This document shows, piece after piece, positions 8,746-15,870 of a stretch of DNA of 64,000 nt. Origin of the DNA: Halovenus marina (GTDB lineage Archaea > Halobacteriota > Halobacteria > Halobacteriales > Haloarculaceae); assembly GCF_051414115.1 (NCBI RefSeq), contig NZ_JBLKNZ010000001.1, forward strand, positions 1,550,001 to 1,614,000, read 5' to 3'. Positions within the stretch are counted from its first letter, which is position 1. Every line of letters starts with the position of its first letter. Below the pieces are notes generated by a model. That model saw nothing but the letters and a program-made list of their open reading frames with translations. It ran no database searches and had not been told where the DNA came from. The position numbers were made by a program, and so were the translations under genes.

Positions 8746-8769
8746 ACGTGCGTGATCGGGGTCGCGTGG

Positions 8770-8892
8770 ATGGCGCGAAAATCGCCGCCGGGGTGGGGAA
8801 AATCGGGCTGGAAAAAGAAAAAATGGTTGCGGTGCTGGTCGACGCGCGGCGATCGAATCTACACAAAACACAAGACAGAGAGGGGTCGTTGA
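8770..8892 (+). CDS. Tiny basic protein upstream of nuclease
   Basis: A 40-aa, very basic ORF (MARKSPPGWGKSGWKKKKW ...) that starts about 25 nt after a TATA-like box. Its TGA shares one base with the next gene's ATG (TGATG), so the two could be translated together. The same frame is open further upstream: an ATG at 8668 overlaps the NTPase stop codon and would give 74 aa. A positively charged peptide this small could bind nucleic acid. No family is recognised. Confidence 0.35.
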   Translation: MARKSPPGWGKSGWKKKKWLRCWSTRGDRIYTKHKTERGR

Positions 8893-9296
8893 TGGTCGAG
8901 AACAGACGCGCGCCGGGCTACTACGGGGCGAAAGTCGAAGCGTGGGTTCTCGACGAGTACGGCCTCGAACGCTCCTACGAGCCTGTCAACGGTGTCAGGA
9001 TGGACGCGATCGACCCGGACAGTGAGACGCCGGTCGAGATTAAAGCGGTCGCGCGGAACCGCCGGGGTGGGCGTCCGGACGAAACACGGTTCAAGGTCTG
9101 GCGAGACCAACACGAATCGCTCAAGCGCGCGGATGGCTGCTACGTCTTCGTCGAGTATCAGTTGCGATCGAACGGGATCGCGGTGCATCACTCGCGGGCG
9201 CTCCGAGCGTCGGCGATCTCGATCAACTGGTACGGCACAACACAACCGCGCGGGCAGGAACAGGCAGAGATTCCCGCGCGGCAGTTATTCGACTGA
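8892..9296 (+). CDS. PD-(D/E)XK nuclease, Holliday-junction-resolvase-like
   Basis: A 134-aa protein with the core of the PD-(D/E)XK fold: an N-terminal helix with Glu (GAKVEAWVLDEYG), Asp in VRMDAIDPD, the EIK catalytic pair in PVEIKAV, and a following WRDQHESL helix with the usual Gln. Archaeal Hjc resolvases and small restriction-like nucleases share this pattern. In a virus it may resolve replication intermediates or cut host DNA. The start at 8892 is set by the TGATG overlap. It runs convergent with the leftward operon, and its 3' end overlaps the last tiny ORF there by 12 bp. Confidence 0.65.
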   Translation: MVENRRAPGYYGAKVEAWVLDEYGLERSYEPVNGVRMDAIDPDSETPVEIKAVARNRRGGRPDETRFKVWRDQHESLKRADGCYVFVEYQLRSNGIAVHHSRALRASAISINWYGTTQPRGQEQAEIPARQLFD

Positions 9297-9368
9297 CGCC
9301 CAGTAGAACGTGACGTACCGATACCAGAACGCCGCCAAGAGTCCGTAGGCGGCCAGCGGTTCAAGCAT
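9285..9368 (-). CDS. 27-residue hydrophobic peptide, last gene of leftward viral operon
   Basis: The ORF MLEPLAAYGLLAAFWYRYVT... of 27 codons is one short hydrophobic, aromatic helix. Its ATG overlaps the TGA of the upstream tiny ORF. The overlap and the matching orientation argue for translation as part of the operon, although an ORF this short could arise by chance. A membrane peptide role is inferred only from composition. Confidence 0.35.
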   Translation of the reverse strand: MLEPLAAYGLLAAFWYRYVTFYWASVE

Positions 9369-9471
9369 CGGGATCACCGTCCTCGTCGAGTCGCGGCGAC
9401 AGCCCCAGGTCCTCGGGGTCGGCGTCGGCGAGCTTGCGGCGGTACTTCCAGGCGTCGTATTGCTCACCCAC
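9361..9471 (-). CDS. 36-residue charged peptide in leftward viral operon
   Basis: A GTG-started ORF of 36 codons (GEQYDAWKYRRKLADADPED ...), highly charged and acidic as haloarchaeal coding DNA tends to be. It overlaps the end of the ribbon-helix-helix gene by 8 bp and the start of the next ORF by 8 bp. Coding-like composition and overlaps on both sides support it weakly. No domain is recognisable. Confidence 0.35.
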   Translation of the reverse strand: MGEQYDAWKYRRKLADADPEDLGLSPRLDEDGDPDA

Positions 9472-9925
9472 CGGAACCACCCCCCGCATCCGGGTGGGGG
9501 GTATCCTCCATCCCGCGCACCTGCCACGCCCGATCGACGAGTCGCTCGCCGACGAGTTGCCGGAGGTAGCCACGCTTCCGGAGTTTGCCGAGCACGCGCC
9601 GGTTGATGATATCCTGCGACCGGGCGAGTTGCGTCGAGAGTTCGGCGACAGCGATATCATGGGGCACGACCCCGCGGTGGTTCGCCATGCTGACGAGCGC
9701 AAGATACGCGCTCCGCAGCGTTTCGTCGGCGGGCGGCTCGCGTGGGGCGTCTGACTCGTCGGCGTCGCCGAGCGCCCGTCGCATCGCACTTCGGAGCGCG
9801 TCGGCGCGGTTGTCGTACTCGTCACTGGTGTCGACGAGTGCATCAAACTCGTCGATAAGAGACTCGGCGGCGCGGAATTTGACCTGCTTGCGGCGCTGAC
9901 TCTCGTCGTGGATCTGCTTACTCAC
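9464..9925 (-). CDS. Ribbon-helix-helix-like DNA-binding protein
   Basis: A 153-aa protein. The first 50 residues (KQVKFRAAESLIDEFDALVD ... NRADALRSAMRRAL) fit a ribbon-helix-helix dimerisation and DNA-binding domain: a basic strand, then two helices. Residues 70-140 look like a small winged-helix or helical domain (DIINRRVLGKLRKRGYLRQLV). Such proteins act as repressors or plasmid and virus maintenance factors. It overlaps the DUF4326 gene by 8 bp. Its last codons cross the GC-rich palindrome at 9477-9501. Confidence 0.6.
   Translation of the reverse strand: MSKQIHDESQRRKQVKFRAAESLIDEFDALVDTSDEYDNRADALRSAMRRALGDADESDAPREPPADETLRSAYLALVSMANHRGVVPHDIAVAELSTQLARSQDIINRRVLGKLRKRGYLRQLVGERLVDRAWQVRGMEDTPHPDAGGGSGG
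9477..9501. repeat. Second copy of GC-rich palindrome
   Basis: On the minus strand this reads ACCCCCCACCCGGATGCGGG, continuing in G. The integrase-end hairpin on the minus strand reads ACCCCCCACCCGCATGCGGG, so the two differ by one base in that 20-nt core. Here the element lies inside the 3' end of the ribbon-helix-helix gene. A weaker related stretch, CACCCGGATGCGGGGCGGGG, is on the plus strand near 7467-7486 in the ORF7-like gene. Confidence 0.5.
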
Positions 9926-10319
9926 TGCTCGGCCCTCCGTTCCGGTCAGTTCCCGTGTCGTACTTAGCGGCGAGTCGGTCGGCGTGGTCGGCGATTATCT
10001 CGGCGTGACAAGCTGGCCCGTCCTCGTCGAGCCGCTGGCACCAACATCCGAGTGTCTGACCGGAGAGGTCCGCGACCGCGGCGGCAAAATCGCCATCGTC
10101 CTGAATCCGCTGGATGAACACCTGCCGGAACCGCTCGATACTGTGCTCTCGGCTGTGGTCGTCCAACGAGAACGGATTCCCGAGCCACCCACGCTCGCCG
10201 ATCTCCGCCTCGGTCATGTCGCGCCCGTCCGGCCCGCGGCCGACGTACACGTCAGTCTCATCGGCCTTGTAGTGACCGACCCGCGTTCGCTCAGTATCGT
10301 CTGTAGACTGACCGCTCAT
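9918..10319 (-). CDS. DUF4326 domain protein
   Basis: A 133-aa protein. The N-terminal part has VYVGRGPDGRDMTEAE and WLGNPFSL; the C-terminal part has LGCWCQRLDEDGPACHAEII with Cys and His placed as in DUF4326, a domain of unknown role often found in phages and mobile elements. The Cys/His set suggests metal binding. The ATG overlaps the stop of the 68-aa ORF (ATGA) and its end overlaps the next gene by 8 bp. I know of no established activity for the family. Confidence 0.65.
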   Translation of the reverse strand: MSGQSTDDTERTRVGHYKADETDVYVGRGPDGRDMTEAEIGERGWLGNPFSLDDHSREHSIERFRQVFIQRIQDDGDFAAAVADLSGQTLGCWCQRLDEDGPACHAEIIADHADRLAAKYDTGTDRNGGPSSE

Positions 10320-10522
10320 GCTGCACCCCCATGAGTGGTACTAGCACACCGGGGGTGTGGTACTAGGGGGCGTCGGGCCGCCATGTTGCGATTCACCGCT
10401 GAAAAGGCAACATGGGTACCACCCCCTCCCCCACTCTGAGAAGGACTCGCGTCGGCGGGCGTGCGCCCCCACGCGCGAGTCCGGCGGTTCGTCTGACCGG
10501 GCTGACAGGTGCGCCGGGTCAT
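10316..10522 (-). CDS. Small 68-residue basic protein joined to neighbours by ATGA overlaps
   Basis: This ORF is easily missed because its frame is open further upstream. The ATG at 10522 overlaps the SWIM gene's stop (ATGA), and its own TGA overlaps the DUF4326 start in the same way. The protein is Arg/Gly-rich with a GGGGG run and three Cys, and has no family I recognise. Overlaps at both ends with no spare bases are the main evidence that the 200-bp interval is translated. Confidence 0.5.
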   Translation of the reverse strand: MTRRTCQPGQTNRRTRAWGRTPADASPSQSGGGGGTHVAFSAVNRNMAARRPLVPHPRCASTTHGGAA

Positions 10523-11094
10523 GCCTGACCACCTGCCTTGTTTCGCGCTCGCCGGAGCAGGTTCCCGATCGTGCCGGGGGCGCGGTCGGTCTTGCGGGCG
10601 TACTCGCGGACGCCGGTTTGCCCGAGTTCGCAGGTCAGATAGGCGTCGAGTTCGGCGCTGGTCATGCCTCTGGACACCTGTATCTGCACGTCTCGCTCGC
10701 CGTGCTGGTACCACTCGGGCGGCGTCTCGTACTCGTGTCCGGTCTGGTAGTGCGTCACCTGCAACTGCCCGCGAACCCATCGCCACCAGAGCGTCGCGAC
10801 GTGGGGACACCAGTCTCGATGCGTCCACCCGGCACAGCTACACTCGGCGCGCAGGGTCGCCTGGTCGAGCACAAACACAAGCCGGTGATAGTCCTCGCTC
10901 GTTTCCATCGAGACCATCCACTCGGCGTCCCGCACGGGCGACACGTCGGCGTCCTCTGCAACGGCTCTGTACCAACTCGTCGAGAGCGTCCAGGGCTTGC
11001 CGTCGACGGTATCGGGGATCTCGAACGCCGGGGGCGTTCCGACGCGCTTTGCGAGCGATGCATCGATGCCGTTCTGACTGCTGGTTTTGCTCAT
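10519..11094 (-). CDS. SWIM zinc-finger protein with C-terminal HTH
   Basis: A 191-aa protein. A SWIM motif (CSCAGWTHRDWCPHVATL, CxC...CxH) lies near residues 100-117. The C-terminus (about 143-188) resembles a helix-turn-helix of the sigma-region-4 kind (YARKTDRAPGTIGNLLRRAR). Similar SWIM proteins recur in haloarchaeal viruses and proviruses and are thought to bind nucleic acid. It is the first gene of the leftward overlapping operon, so it may be an early regulator or replication factor. That role is inferred from position. Confidence 0.65.
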   Translation of the reverse strand: MSKTSSQNGIDASLAKRVGTPPAFEIPDTVDGKPWTLSTSWYRAVAEDADVSPVRDAEWMVSMETSEDYHRLVFVLDQATLRAECSCAGWTHRDWCPHVATLWWRWVRGQLQVTHYQTGHEYETPPEWYQHGERDVQIQVSRGMTSAELDAYLTCELGQTGVREYARKTDRAPGTIGNLLRRARNKAGGQA

Positions 11095-11279
11095 TCTATC
11101 AGCCTCCTAGAATTGTTTCTGTCGAGTCTGCGAGCGGTCCTATGATGTATATCTACTATCATTTCCCGAGAGATACAGAGAATCAATTTCAGGCAATCTA
11201 AAGGCCTCTCAACACGTATTGTAGCCTTTAGCTGTGTATCTACCATTACCTTGATGAGGAAGGGGGTCGATCACCGAAT
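11095..11279. promoter_or_regulatory. Divergent intergenic region with inverted repeat
   Basis: 185 bp without a gene separate the leftward SWIM operon from the rightward regulator/integrase pair. The inverted repeat CTAAAGGC (11198-11205) and GCCTTTAG (11224-11231), with an 18-bp spacer, is placed like an operator. AT-rich ATGTATATCTACTATC near 11144-11160 could hold promoter elements. Confidence 0.4.
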
Positions 11280-11672
11280 ATGGGTGACGAATCGGAGCGC
11301 GACACTGAGCGAACTGTCGTTCAGACCTACGTTCCGGCCTACCAGCGCGACCAGTGGGACGAACACGCGGATCAACTCGGAATGAACCGGTCCGAGTTCG
11401 TCAAGGCGATGGTGCAGGCCGGACGAAGCGAGTTCGGTGCCAGCGAACCAGAGGAATCGACACAGAGCGAGCCAGGTCAGGAGAAGTCACTCGAATCAGA
11501 AGTCTGTGAGATTCTAGAGGAGTCAGGGCCGCTCTCGTGGGACGAGTTGCTCTCTATCCTGACCGAAGACATCGAATCGCGACTCGACACCACGTTGCAG
11601 GACCTCCAGTCGAGTGATCGTGTGCGGTACAGCGGTCGAGACGGCGGATACATTCTGGAGGCAAATTCGTGA
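11280..11672 (+). CDS. DNA-binding protein paired with integrase (DUF5805-like)
   Basis: A 130-aa protein. The N-terminal part (VVQTYVPAYQRDQWDEHADQ ... NRSEFVKAMVQAG, residues 13-50) fits a ribbon-helix-helix fold. The C-terminal part (about 65-128) fits a small winged helix (PLSWDELLSIL ... TTLQDLQSSDRVRYSGRDGGYIL). The order and the GTGA overlap with the integrase gene suggest a paired regulator or recombination accessory. It resembles haloarchaeal proteins annotated DUF5805, though I assign that by memory of composition and context. The inverted repeat upstream may be its own operator. Confidence 0.6.
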   Translation: MGDESERDTERTVVQTYVPAYQRDQWDEHADQLGMNRSEFVKAMVQAGRSEFGASEPEESTQSEPGQEKSLESEVCEILEESGPLSWDELLSILTEDIESRLDTTLQDLQSSDRVRYSGRDGGYILEANS

Positions 11673-12682
11673 GCGAATCAGAGTCGAAGCGAACCGTAGA
11701 CCACGTCGAGTACTTCCTCGACGACATCACCTATCAGGGAAAGTCCAACCGGACCAGACGCGCGTACGAGCGCGTGTTGCGTGACTTCGAGGCGTATCTG
11801 GATTCCCGCGATCTGACACTCGAAACGGCAAATCACCGGGACTGTATGGCCTACGTCCACCAGATTCGGGAGGCACGTGCCGAAAGCACCGTCGCTTCGT
11901 ACACCTCCTACCTGCATCGCTTCTACGACTACATGATGCGCGTGGACAGATTCGACGAGAATCCGATGGCGATCGTATTAGAGGAGATCGACGAATCGAT
12001 AAACACCGACCCGGCTCGCCGCGACATCTCGATTCCGGAGATGCGTTCCTTTGTCGAGACGATTGCCCATCCGCTGGACAGGGCGATCATCGTCACACTG
12101 CTAAAAACCGGGATGCGAGCCGGTGAGCTATGCAATCTCGACACGCGCGACGTGTACCTCACTGCGGGCCCTGAACGGCCACACAGGCCTCGTCTCGACG
12201 GGCGGCCGGACTCGCTGTACGTCGACGATACGCCGACAGCAGACAGCGTGTACAACGGCGAGCGTCGAACTGCCTCGAACAAACGCAAGCGCGCAACGAC
12301 GATTCCGGTCGACGACGAACTCTCAGACGCCCTGTGTCAGTGGCTCGCCGTCCGGCCCGATCCACGCTCAAGTGCGGATCCGCTGTTCTGTAGCACCCGA
12401 GAGTGGGGAAAGCGCCTCACCCCCGACATGGTCCACCACATCGTCGAACAGCACGCACGGACGGCAGGCTGGTACACACGCGGTGGCGGGCCGGAGGAAA
12501 ACGTCACACCCCACTACTTCCGGCATTTTTTCACGACACACCTCCGGGACCGCACCGGCGACCGTGGTATCGTGAAGTACCTCCGGGGCGATGTCGCCTC
12601 CGACGTCATCGACACGTACACGCACGACTGGGGTGATCGGGTTCGTGAGGTCTACGAGGCGAATATCTACCCGATATTGTAG
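11669..12682 (+). CDS. Full-length XerC/D-like tyrosine recombinase
   Basis: A 337-aa protein. An N-terminal SAM-like core-binding domain (residues 5-95, with SNRTRRAYERVLRDFEAYL) precedes a catalytic domain holding Arg in LLKTGMRAGELCNL, HYFRHFF, and the Tyr nucleophile in IDTYTHDWG. A GTG start overlaps the stop of the regulator (GTGA). The architecture differs from the short SNJ2-type integrase at 1189, so the two have separate histories. It may mobilise another element, belong to the right end of this one, or be a chromosomal recombinase. No att repeat is visible beside it. Confidence 0.8.
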   Translation: MSESESKRTVDHVEYFLDDITYQGKSNRTRRAYERVLRDFEAYLDSRDLTLETANHRDCMAYVHQIREARAESTVASYTSYLHRFYDYMMRVDRFDENPMAIVLEEIDESINTDPARRDISIPEMRSFVETIAHPLDRAIIVTLLKTGMRAGELCNLDTRDVYLTAGPERPHRPRLDGRPDSLYVDDTPTADSVYNGERRTASNKRKRATTIPVDDELSDALCQWLAVRPDPRSSADPLFCSTREWGKRLTPDMVHHIVEQHARTAGWYTRGGGPEENVTPHYFRHFFTTHLRDRTGDRGIVKYLRGDVASDVIDTYTHDWGDRVREVYEANIYPIL

Positions 12683-12949
12683 AATTATTACTAGGTGTGG
12701 CCAGCGTATCTCGTTGTGTCTGAGAGATATAAATCATATATCGCTATATCGAACCTATACTCATATCGCTGCGATTGTTCTGGAGTAAATCGCTGGGACC
12801 GGTCCATCGCCAACAGACCCAATGCCGCAGAGTTACCGCGGCCACGTGTTTGCGACAGCTGGGTCCGCACCCGTTGAAGAAGATTGTTCTTCGAGAGAGA
12901 AGATGTTAGTAGAAATCCTTAACAGACGGCAGTTTCGATAGATAGAGTA
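12683..12949. other. Gene-free AT-rich stretch, possible element boundary
   Basis: The first 100 bp are AT-rich (GATATAAATCATATATCG) and the rest is GC-rich. A short hairpin, GAAGAA...TTCTTC, lies near 12878-12894. No tRNA, CDS or long direct repeat to the left side of the provirus was seen. The change from accessory genes to chromosomal transporters happens here. Confidence 0.35.
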
Positions 12950-13192
12950 ATGTCTGAGACAGTAACGAGGGTCGAACAGGTCGGATGGCTGGCTATGATG
13001 GCCGTGCTGGTCGCATTTGCCATTCCGTGGTTTCTGTGGGGGGCCGACCGGGTGATCGCAGGCCTGCCCATCTGGGTCTGGTGGCATATTGGCTGGATGG
13101 CCGTCGCCGGGGTCGTGTTCTGGGTATTCACGAAACGCGCGTGGGGGATCTGGATACGAGATGGAAACCCGGAGTGGGGTGATCAGGCATGA
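12950..13192 (+). CDS. DUF3311 small subunit of an SSS symporter
   Basis: An 80-aa protein with two membrane helices (residues 11-32 and 42-61) and the LPIWVWWHIGWM signature of DUF3311. In many prokaryotes such a protein is encoded directly upstream of a sodium:solute symporter and is thought to be its small partner. Here its TGA overlaps the symporter ATG (ATGA), which supports that pairing. The substrate is unknown. Confidence 0.75.
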   Translation: MSETVTRVEQVGWLAMMAVLVAFAIPWFLWGADRVIAGLPIWVWWHIGWMAVAGVVFWVFTKRAWGIWIRDGNPEWGDQA

Positions 13193-14724
13193 CTGTGAGG
13201 CTCCAGCTCGGCATCATCGTCGCGTATCTCCTCGTCGCACTCGGAGTCGGACTGGTGGCCTACCGCGTCACCGAGCGGACGGCAGAGGACTTCTATCTCG
13301 CCAGCCGGACTCTCGGCACAGTCGTCTTGCTCTTTACCGTGTTTGCGACGCTTCTCTCTGCGTTCACCTTCTTCGGCGGACCAGACACCGCCTACGCCTT
13401 CGGGCCGGAGTGGATCCTGGTGATGGGATTGATGGACGGCATCATCTTCGCGATTCTGTGGTACTTCATCGGGTACAAGCAGTGGCTGCTGGGACAGCAA
13501 CACCGTTACGTCACGCTGGGCGAAATGCTGGGCGAGCGATTCGGGTCGCGCCGACTGCAGGCACTCGTCGCCGGGATTTCGCTGTTCTGGCTGTTTCCCT
13601 ACATCATGGTCCAACAGATCGGCGCTGGCGGTGCGCTCCTCGCACTCACCGACGGCGCTGTCCCCTTCTGGTTCGGCGCGACGCTCATCACGTTCTTCAT
13701 GGTTCTGTACGTCGTGATCGCTGGAATGCGTGGAGTTGCGTGGACCGACACCCTCCAAGGTGGATTCATGCTTCTGATGGTGTGGGCCGCGCTGGTGTGG
13801 GTGCTCGTCTCGGTCGACGGCGGCGTATCGACGATAAACGCAGGCCTCGAATCGAGCGCACCCGAGTATCTCGCCCTCGGGGGAGAGTGGTACACCCCAC
13901 AGCGGATGCTCACGTTCGCCATCTCGATTGCCTTCGGCGTCGCGATGTTTCCGCAGGTCAATCAGCGGTTCTTCGCAGCGTCGTCGGAGACGGTGCTCAA
14001 ACGCTCGTTCGCGCTGTGGCCGATCCTCGTCGTCTTGCTGTTCGTTCCCGCATTCCTGCTGGGGGCGTGGGCGAAAGGCCTCGGCCTCGAAGCGAATATC
14101 GGTTCCGGCCAGTCGATTCTTCCAGTCGTGCTCAACGAGTTCGCCCCTGCGTGGTTCGCCGCGCTGGTGGTCGCCGGTGCCGTCGCAGCGATGATGTCCT
14201 CGTCGGATTCGATGCTCCTGTCCGGGTCGTCGTATTTCACCAGAGACATCTACCGACCGCTCGTCGACGACACCCTCTCCCAGAGCCGCGAGGAGGTGCT
14301 CGGTCGGGTCGGCGTCGGAGTGTTTGCGGTCCTCGCGCTCGCGGCGAGCATCTGGGTGGAGGAGGTCGGCGCATTCGGTGCAGACGCCGTCGGTTCACTC
14401 CTTGTCGAAATCGGTGACCTCGCTTTCGGCGGATTCGCTCAACTTGCCCTCCCCGTGCTCGTTGCACTCTACTGGCGGGAGACGACACGGCAGGGAATCG
14501 CCGCCGGGATTGTGGCCTCGCAACTCGGCTATATCGCTTTCAACTTTCTCCCCGAGACGGGGGTCGCCGATGTGACGGTCTTTGCGGTGACCTATTTCGG
14601 GTGGGGGATTTCGCTCTACTGTATGGTTCTGGGCTTGGCCGTCACCGTCGGCGTCTCGCTGGTGACTACCCAGAAACCGGATGAGGATGTATCTCTCTAT
14701 TTCGATGGTCTCACCGCCGACTGA
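13189..14724 (+). CDS. Sodium:solute symporter (SSS family)
   Basis: A 511-aa permease with about 13 membrane helices. The N-terminal part (ERTAEDFYLASRTLG) is the SSS family signature, and MFPQVNQRFFAASSE near residue 250 and MMSSSDSMLLSGSSYF near residue 340 match conserved SSS segments. The family couples Na+ to import of organic acids, amino acids or sugars. With the DUF3311 partner it resembles monocarboxylate-type members such as MctP, but the substrate cannot be read from sequence. It ends 45 bp before a convergent permease gene. Confidence 0.88.
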   Translation: MTVRLQLGIIVAYLLVALGVGLVAYRVTERTAEDFYLASRTLGTVVLLFTVFATLLSAFTFFGGPDTAYAFGPEWILVMGLMDGIIFAILWYFIGYKQWLLGQQHRYVTLGEMLGERFGSRRLQALVAGISLFWLFPYIMVQQIGAGGALLALTDGAVPFWFGATLITFFMVLYVVIAGMRGVAWTDTLQGGFMLLMVWAALVWVLVSVDGGVSTINAGLESSAPEYLALGGEWYTPQRMLTFAISIAFGVAMFPQVNQRFFAASSETVLKRSFALWPILVVLLFVPAFLLGAWAKGLGLEANIGSGQSILPVVLNEFAPAWFAALVVAGAVAAMMSSSDSMLLSGSSYFTRDIYRPLVDDTLSQSREEVLGRVGVGVFAVLALAASIWVEEVGAFGADAVGSLLVEIGDLAFGGFAQLALPVLVALYWRETTRQGIAAGIVASQLGYIAFNFLPETGVADVTVFAVTYFGWGISLYCMVLGLAVTVGVSLVTTQKPDEDVSLYFDGLTAD

Positions 14725-14769
14725 TACTGTCGGCTGTCCTATATCAGAGGACGAACACCGGCGGGACTG

Positions 14770-15771
14770 TCACGTAGGGGCCTCGCCGTTCGTATCGTCG
14801 GCGAGCAAGTCGAGCGCGACGCCGAGAACGGCAAGCGCGAGCGGGCCGATAACGATGCCGTAAAAGCCGATGGTGAGCGCGCCGCCGACGAAGCCGATGA
14901 AGTAGACTGTCGAGGATAGCGGACGCGGGTCGCCCAGTCGCTCTCGAAACTCGGCGACGACCAGACGCGGAAGCGCGATCAGGAAAATCGATCCGATCAC
15001 GACGATGAGTCCCGCGAGCAGCAGGTCCCCGACGAGCGCGTGATACGCACCGAGCCCGAAGACGAACACGGAGGGGACCAGAAACGGCAGGATCCAGAAC
15101 AGCGCCGCCGTGAGCGCAAAGACGAACGGAAGCGAATAGCCGAGCAGTCCGAACACGAAGATGCCAGCGACGTAGGTCACTGTCGCGCCGATGACAGCCA
15201 GAACGTAGTGACCGTACAGCACTTCCTTGATTCGGACGTGGATGGCGTTCACAACGTCGTGATACGGGTCCGGAAGCGGCGCGTACGCGAGCGGTTTGAG
15301 CCGGTCGTGGTAGTACAACAGCGCAAAGATGACGAAGGCAAAGACGACGGCCTGCGCGCCGTACACCGTCGCGTCCGTCGCCAGCGAGACTGCAAGCTCG
15401 TCGACGTTCGGGAGGAATATCTCCTGGATCTCGGTAAAGCTCAGGTCGAACTCGCGACCAGCGACGGTGACCGACTGATGGAACGTCTCCCCGGTGAGGA
15501 TATCACTGATCTGGTCCCACTGCACCCAGAGAACGATAACGACCGGAAAAATGAGTGCGCTGCCGATGACGACGAGCATCCCCGTGGAGATGATCGCACT
15601 CCAGTACGGCGGAACCCCGCGCGAGAGGAACCACCGATGCACCGGCAGCAGTACGTACGCCGCAGCGACTCCAAGCACGACAGTACCGATTACGCGAGAG
15701 AGGAAAAGCGCCGCTATCACGACGGTCGCTCCCAGAACGCCAAAGAGGATCTTTCGACGGGTCGGTGCCAC
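14770..15771 (-). CDS. AI-2E family transporter (PerM-type permease)
   Basis: A 333-aa protein with seven to eight membrane helices. It has the family layout: two N-terminal helices, a long extracytoplasmic segment (about residues 80-130), then five helices including the Gly/Phe-rich core around LPFVFALTAALFWILPFL. Members were named from the AI-2 exporter TqsA, but others are Na+/H+ antiporters or of unknown substrate, so transport specificity is open. It is a single gene on its strand, facing the symporter tail to tail. Confidence 0.85.
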   Translation of the reverse strand: MAPTRRKILFGVLGATVVIAALFLSRVIGTVVLGVAAAYVLLPVHRWFLSRGVPPYWSAIISTGMLVVIGSALIFPVVIVLWVQWDQISDILTGETFHQSVTVAGREFDLSFTEIQEIFLPNVDELAVSLATDATVYGAQAVVFAFVIFALLYYHDRLKPLAYAPLPDPYHDVVNAIHVRIKEVLYGHYVLAVIGATVTYVAGIFVFGLLGYSLPFVFALTAALFWILPFLVPSVFVFGLGAYHALVGDLLLAGLIVVIGSIFLIALPRLVVAEFRERLGDPRPLSSTVYFIGFVGGALTIGFYGIVIGPLALAVLGVALDLLADDTNGEAPT

Positions 15772-15870
15772 ACTCGATAGTCGAACGAACGGCGTTAAAA
15801 AGTTACTACACCTGTCGAGTGTGCGACTCGACTCCGACTGGGGCGCACCGCGACCGGTCCCGTCTCACCG

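Larger units (their letters stand above)
1..11279. mobile_element. Integrated pleolipovirus-like element (provirus), left end off-window
   Basis: This call rests on gene content and order: a short tyrosine integrase facing away from a rightward operon of small membrane proteins, a Tat-signal spike-like protein with a C-terminal anchor, two membrane proteins joined by an ATGA overlap, and a P-loop NTPase. That order matches the VP3-VP4-ORF6-ORF7-VP8 core shared by pleolipoviruses. The SNJ2-type integrase and the absence of a rolling-circle Rep or PolB fit the betapleolipovirus-like proviruses best. The left boundary lies before the window or is unseen. The right boundary is uncertain and could extend to 12682 if the second integrase belongs to the element. 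I found no tRNA or direct-repeat attachment site inside the window. Confidence 0.75.

Noticed and set aside
10357..11145. 262-aa plus-strand frame over the SWIM operon
   Set aside because: It has no domain, while the opposite strand has a SWIM motif and a chain of overlapping starts and stops.
12683..12949. Possible attR or tRNA remnant right of the second integrase
   Set aside because: No tRNA arm sequence and no direct repeat with the left part of the provirus was found by eye.
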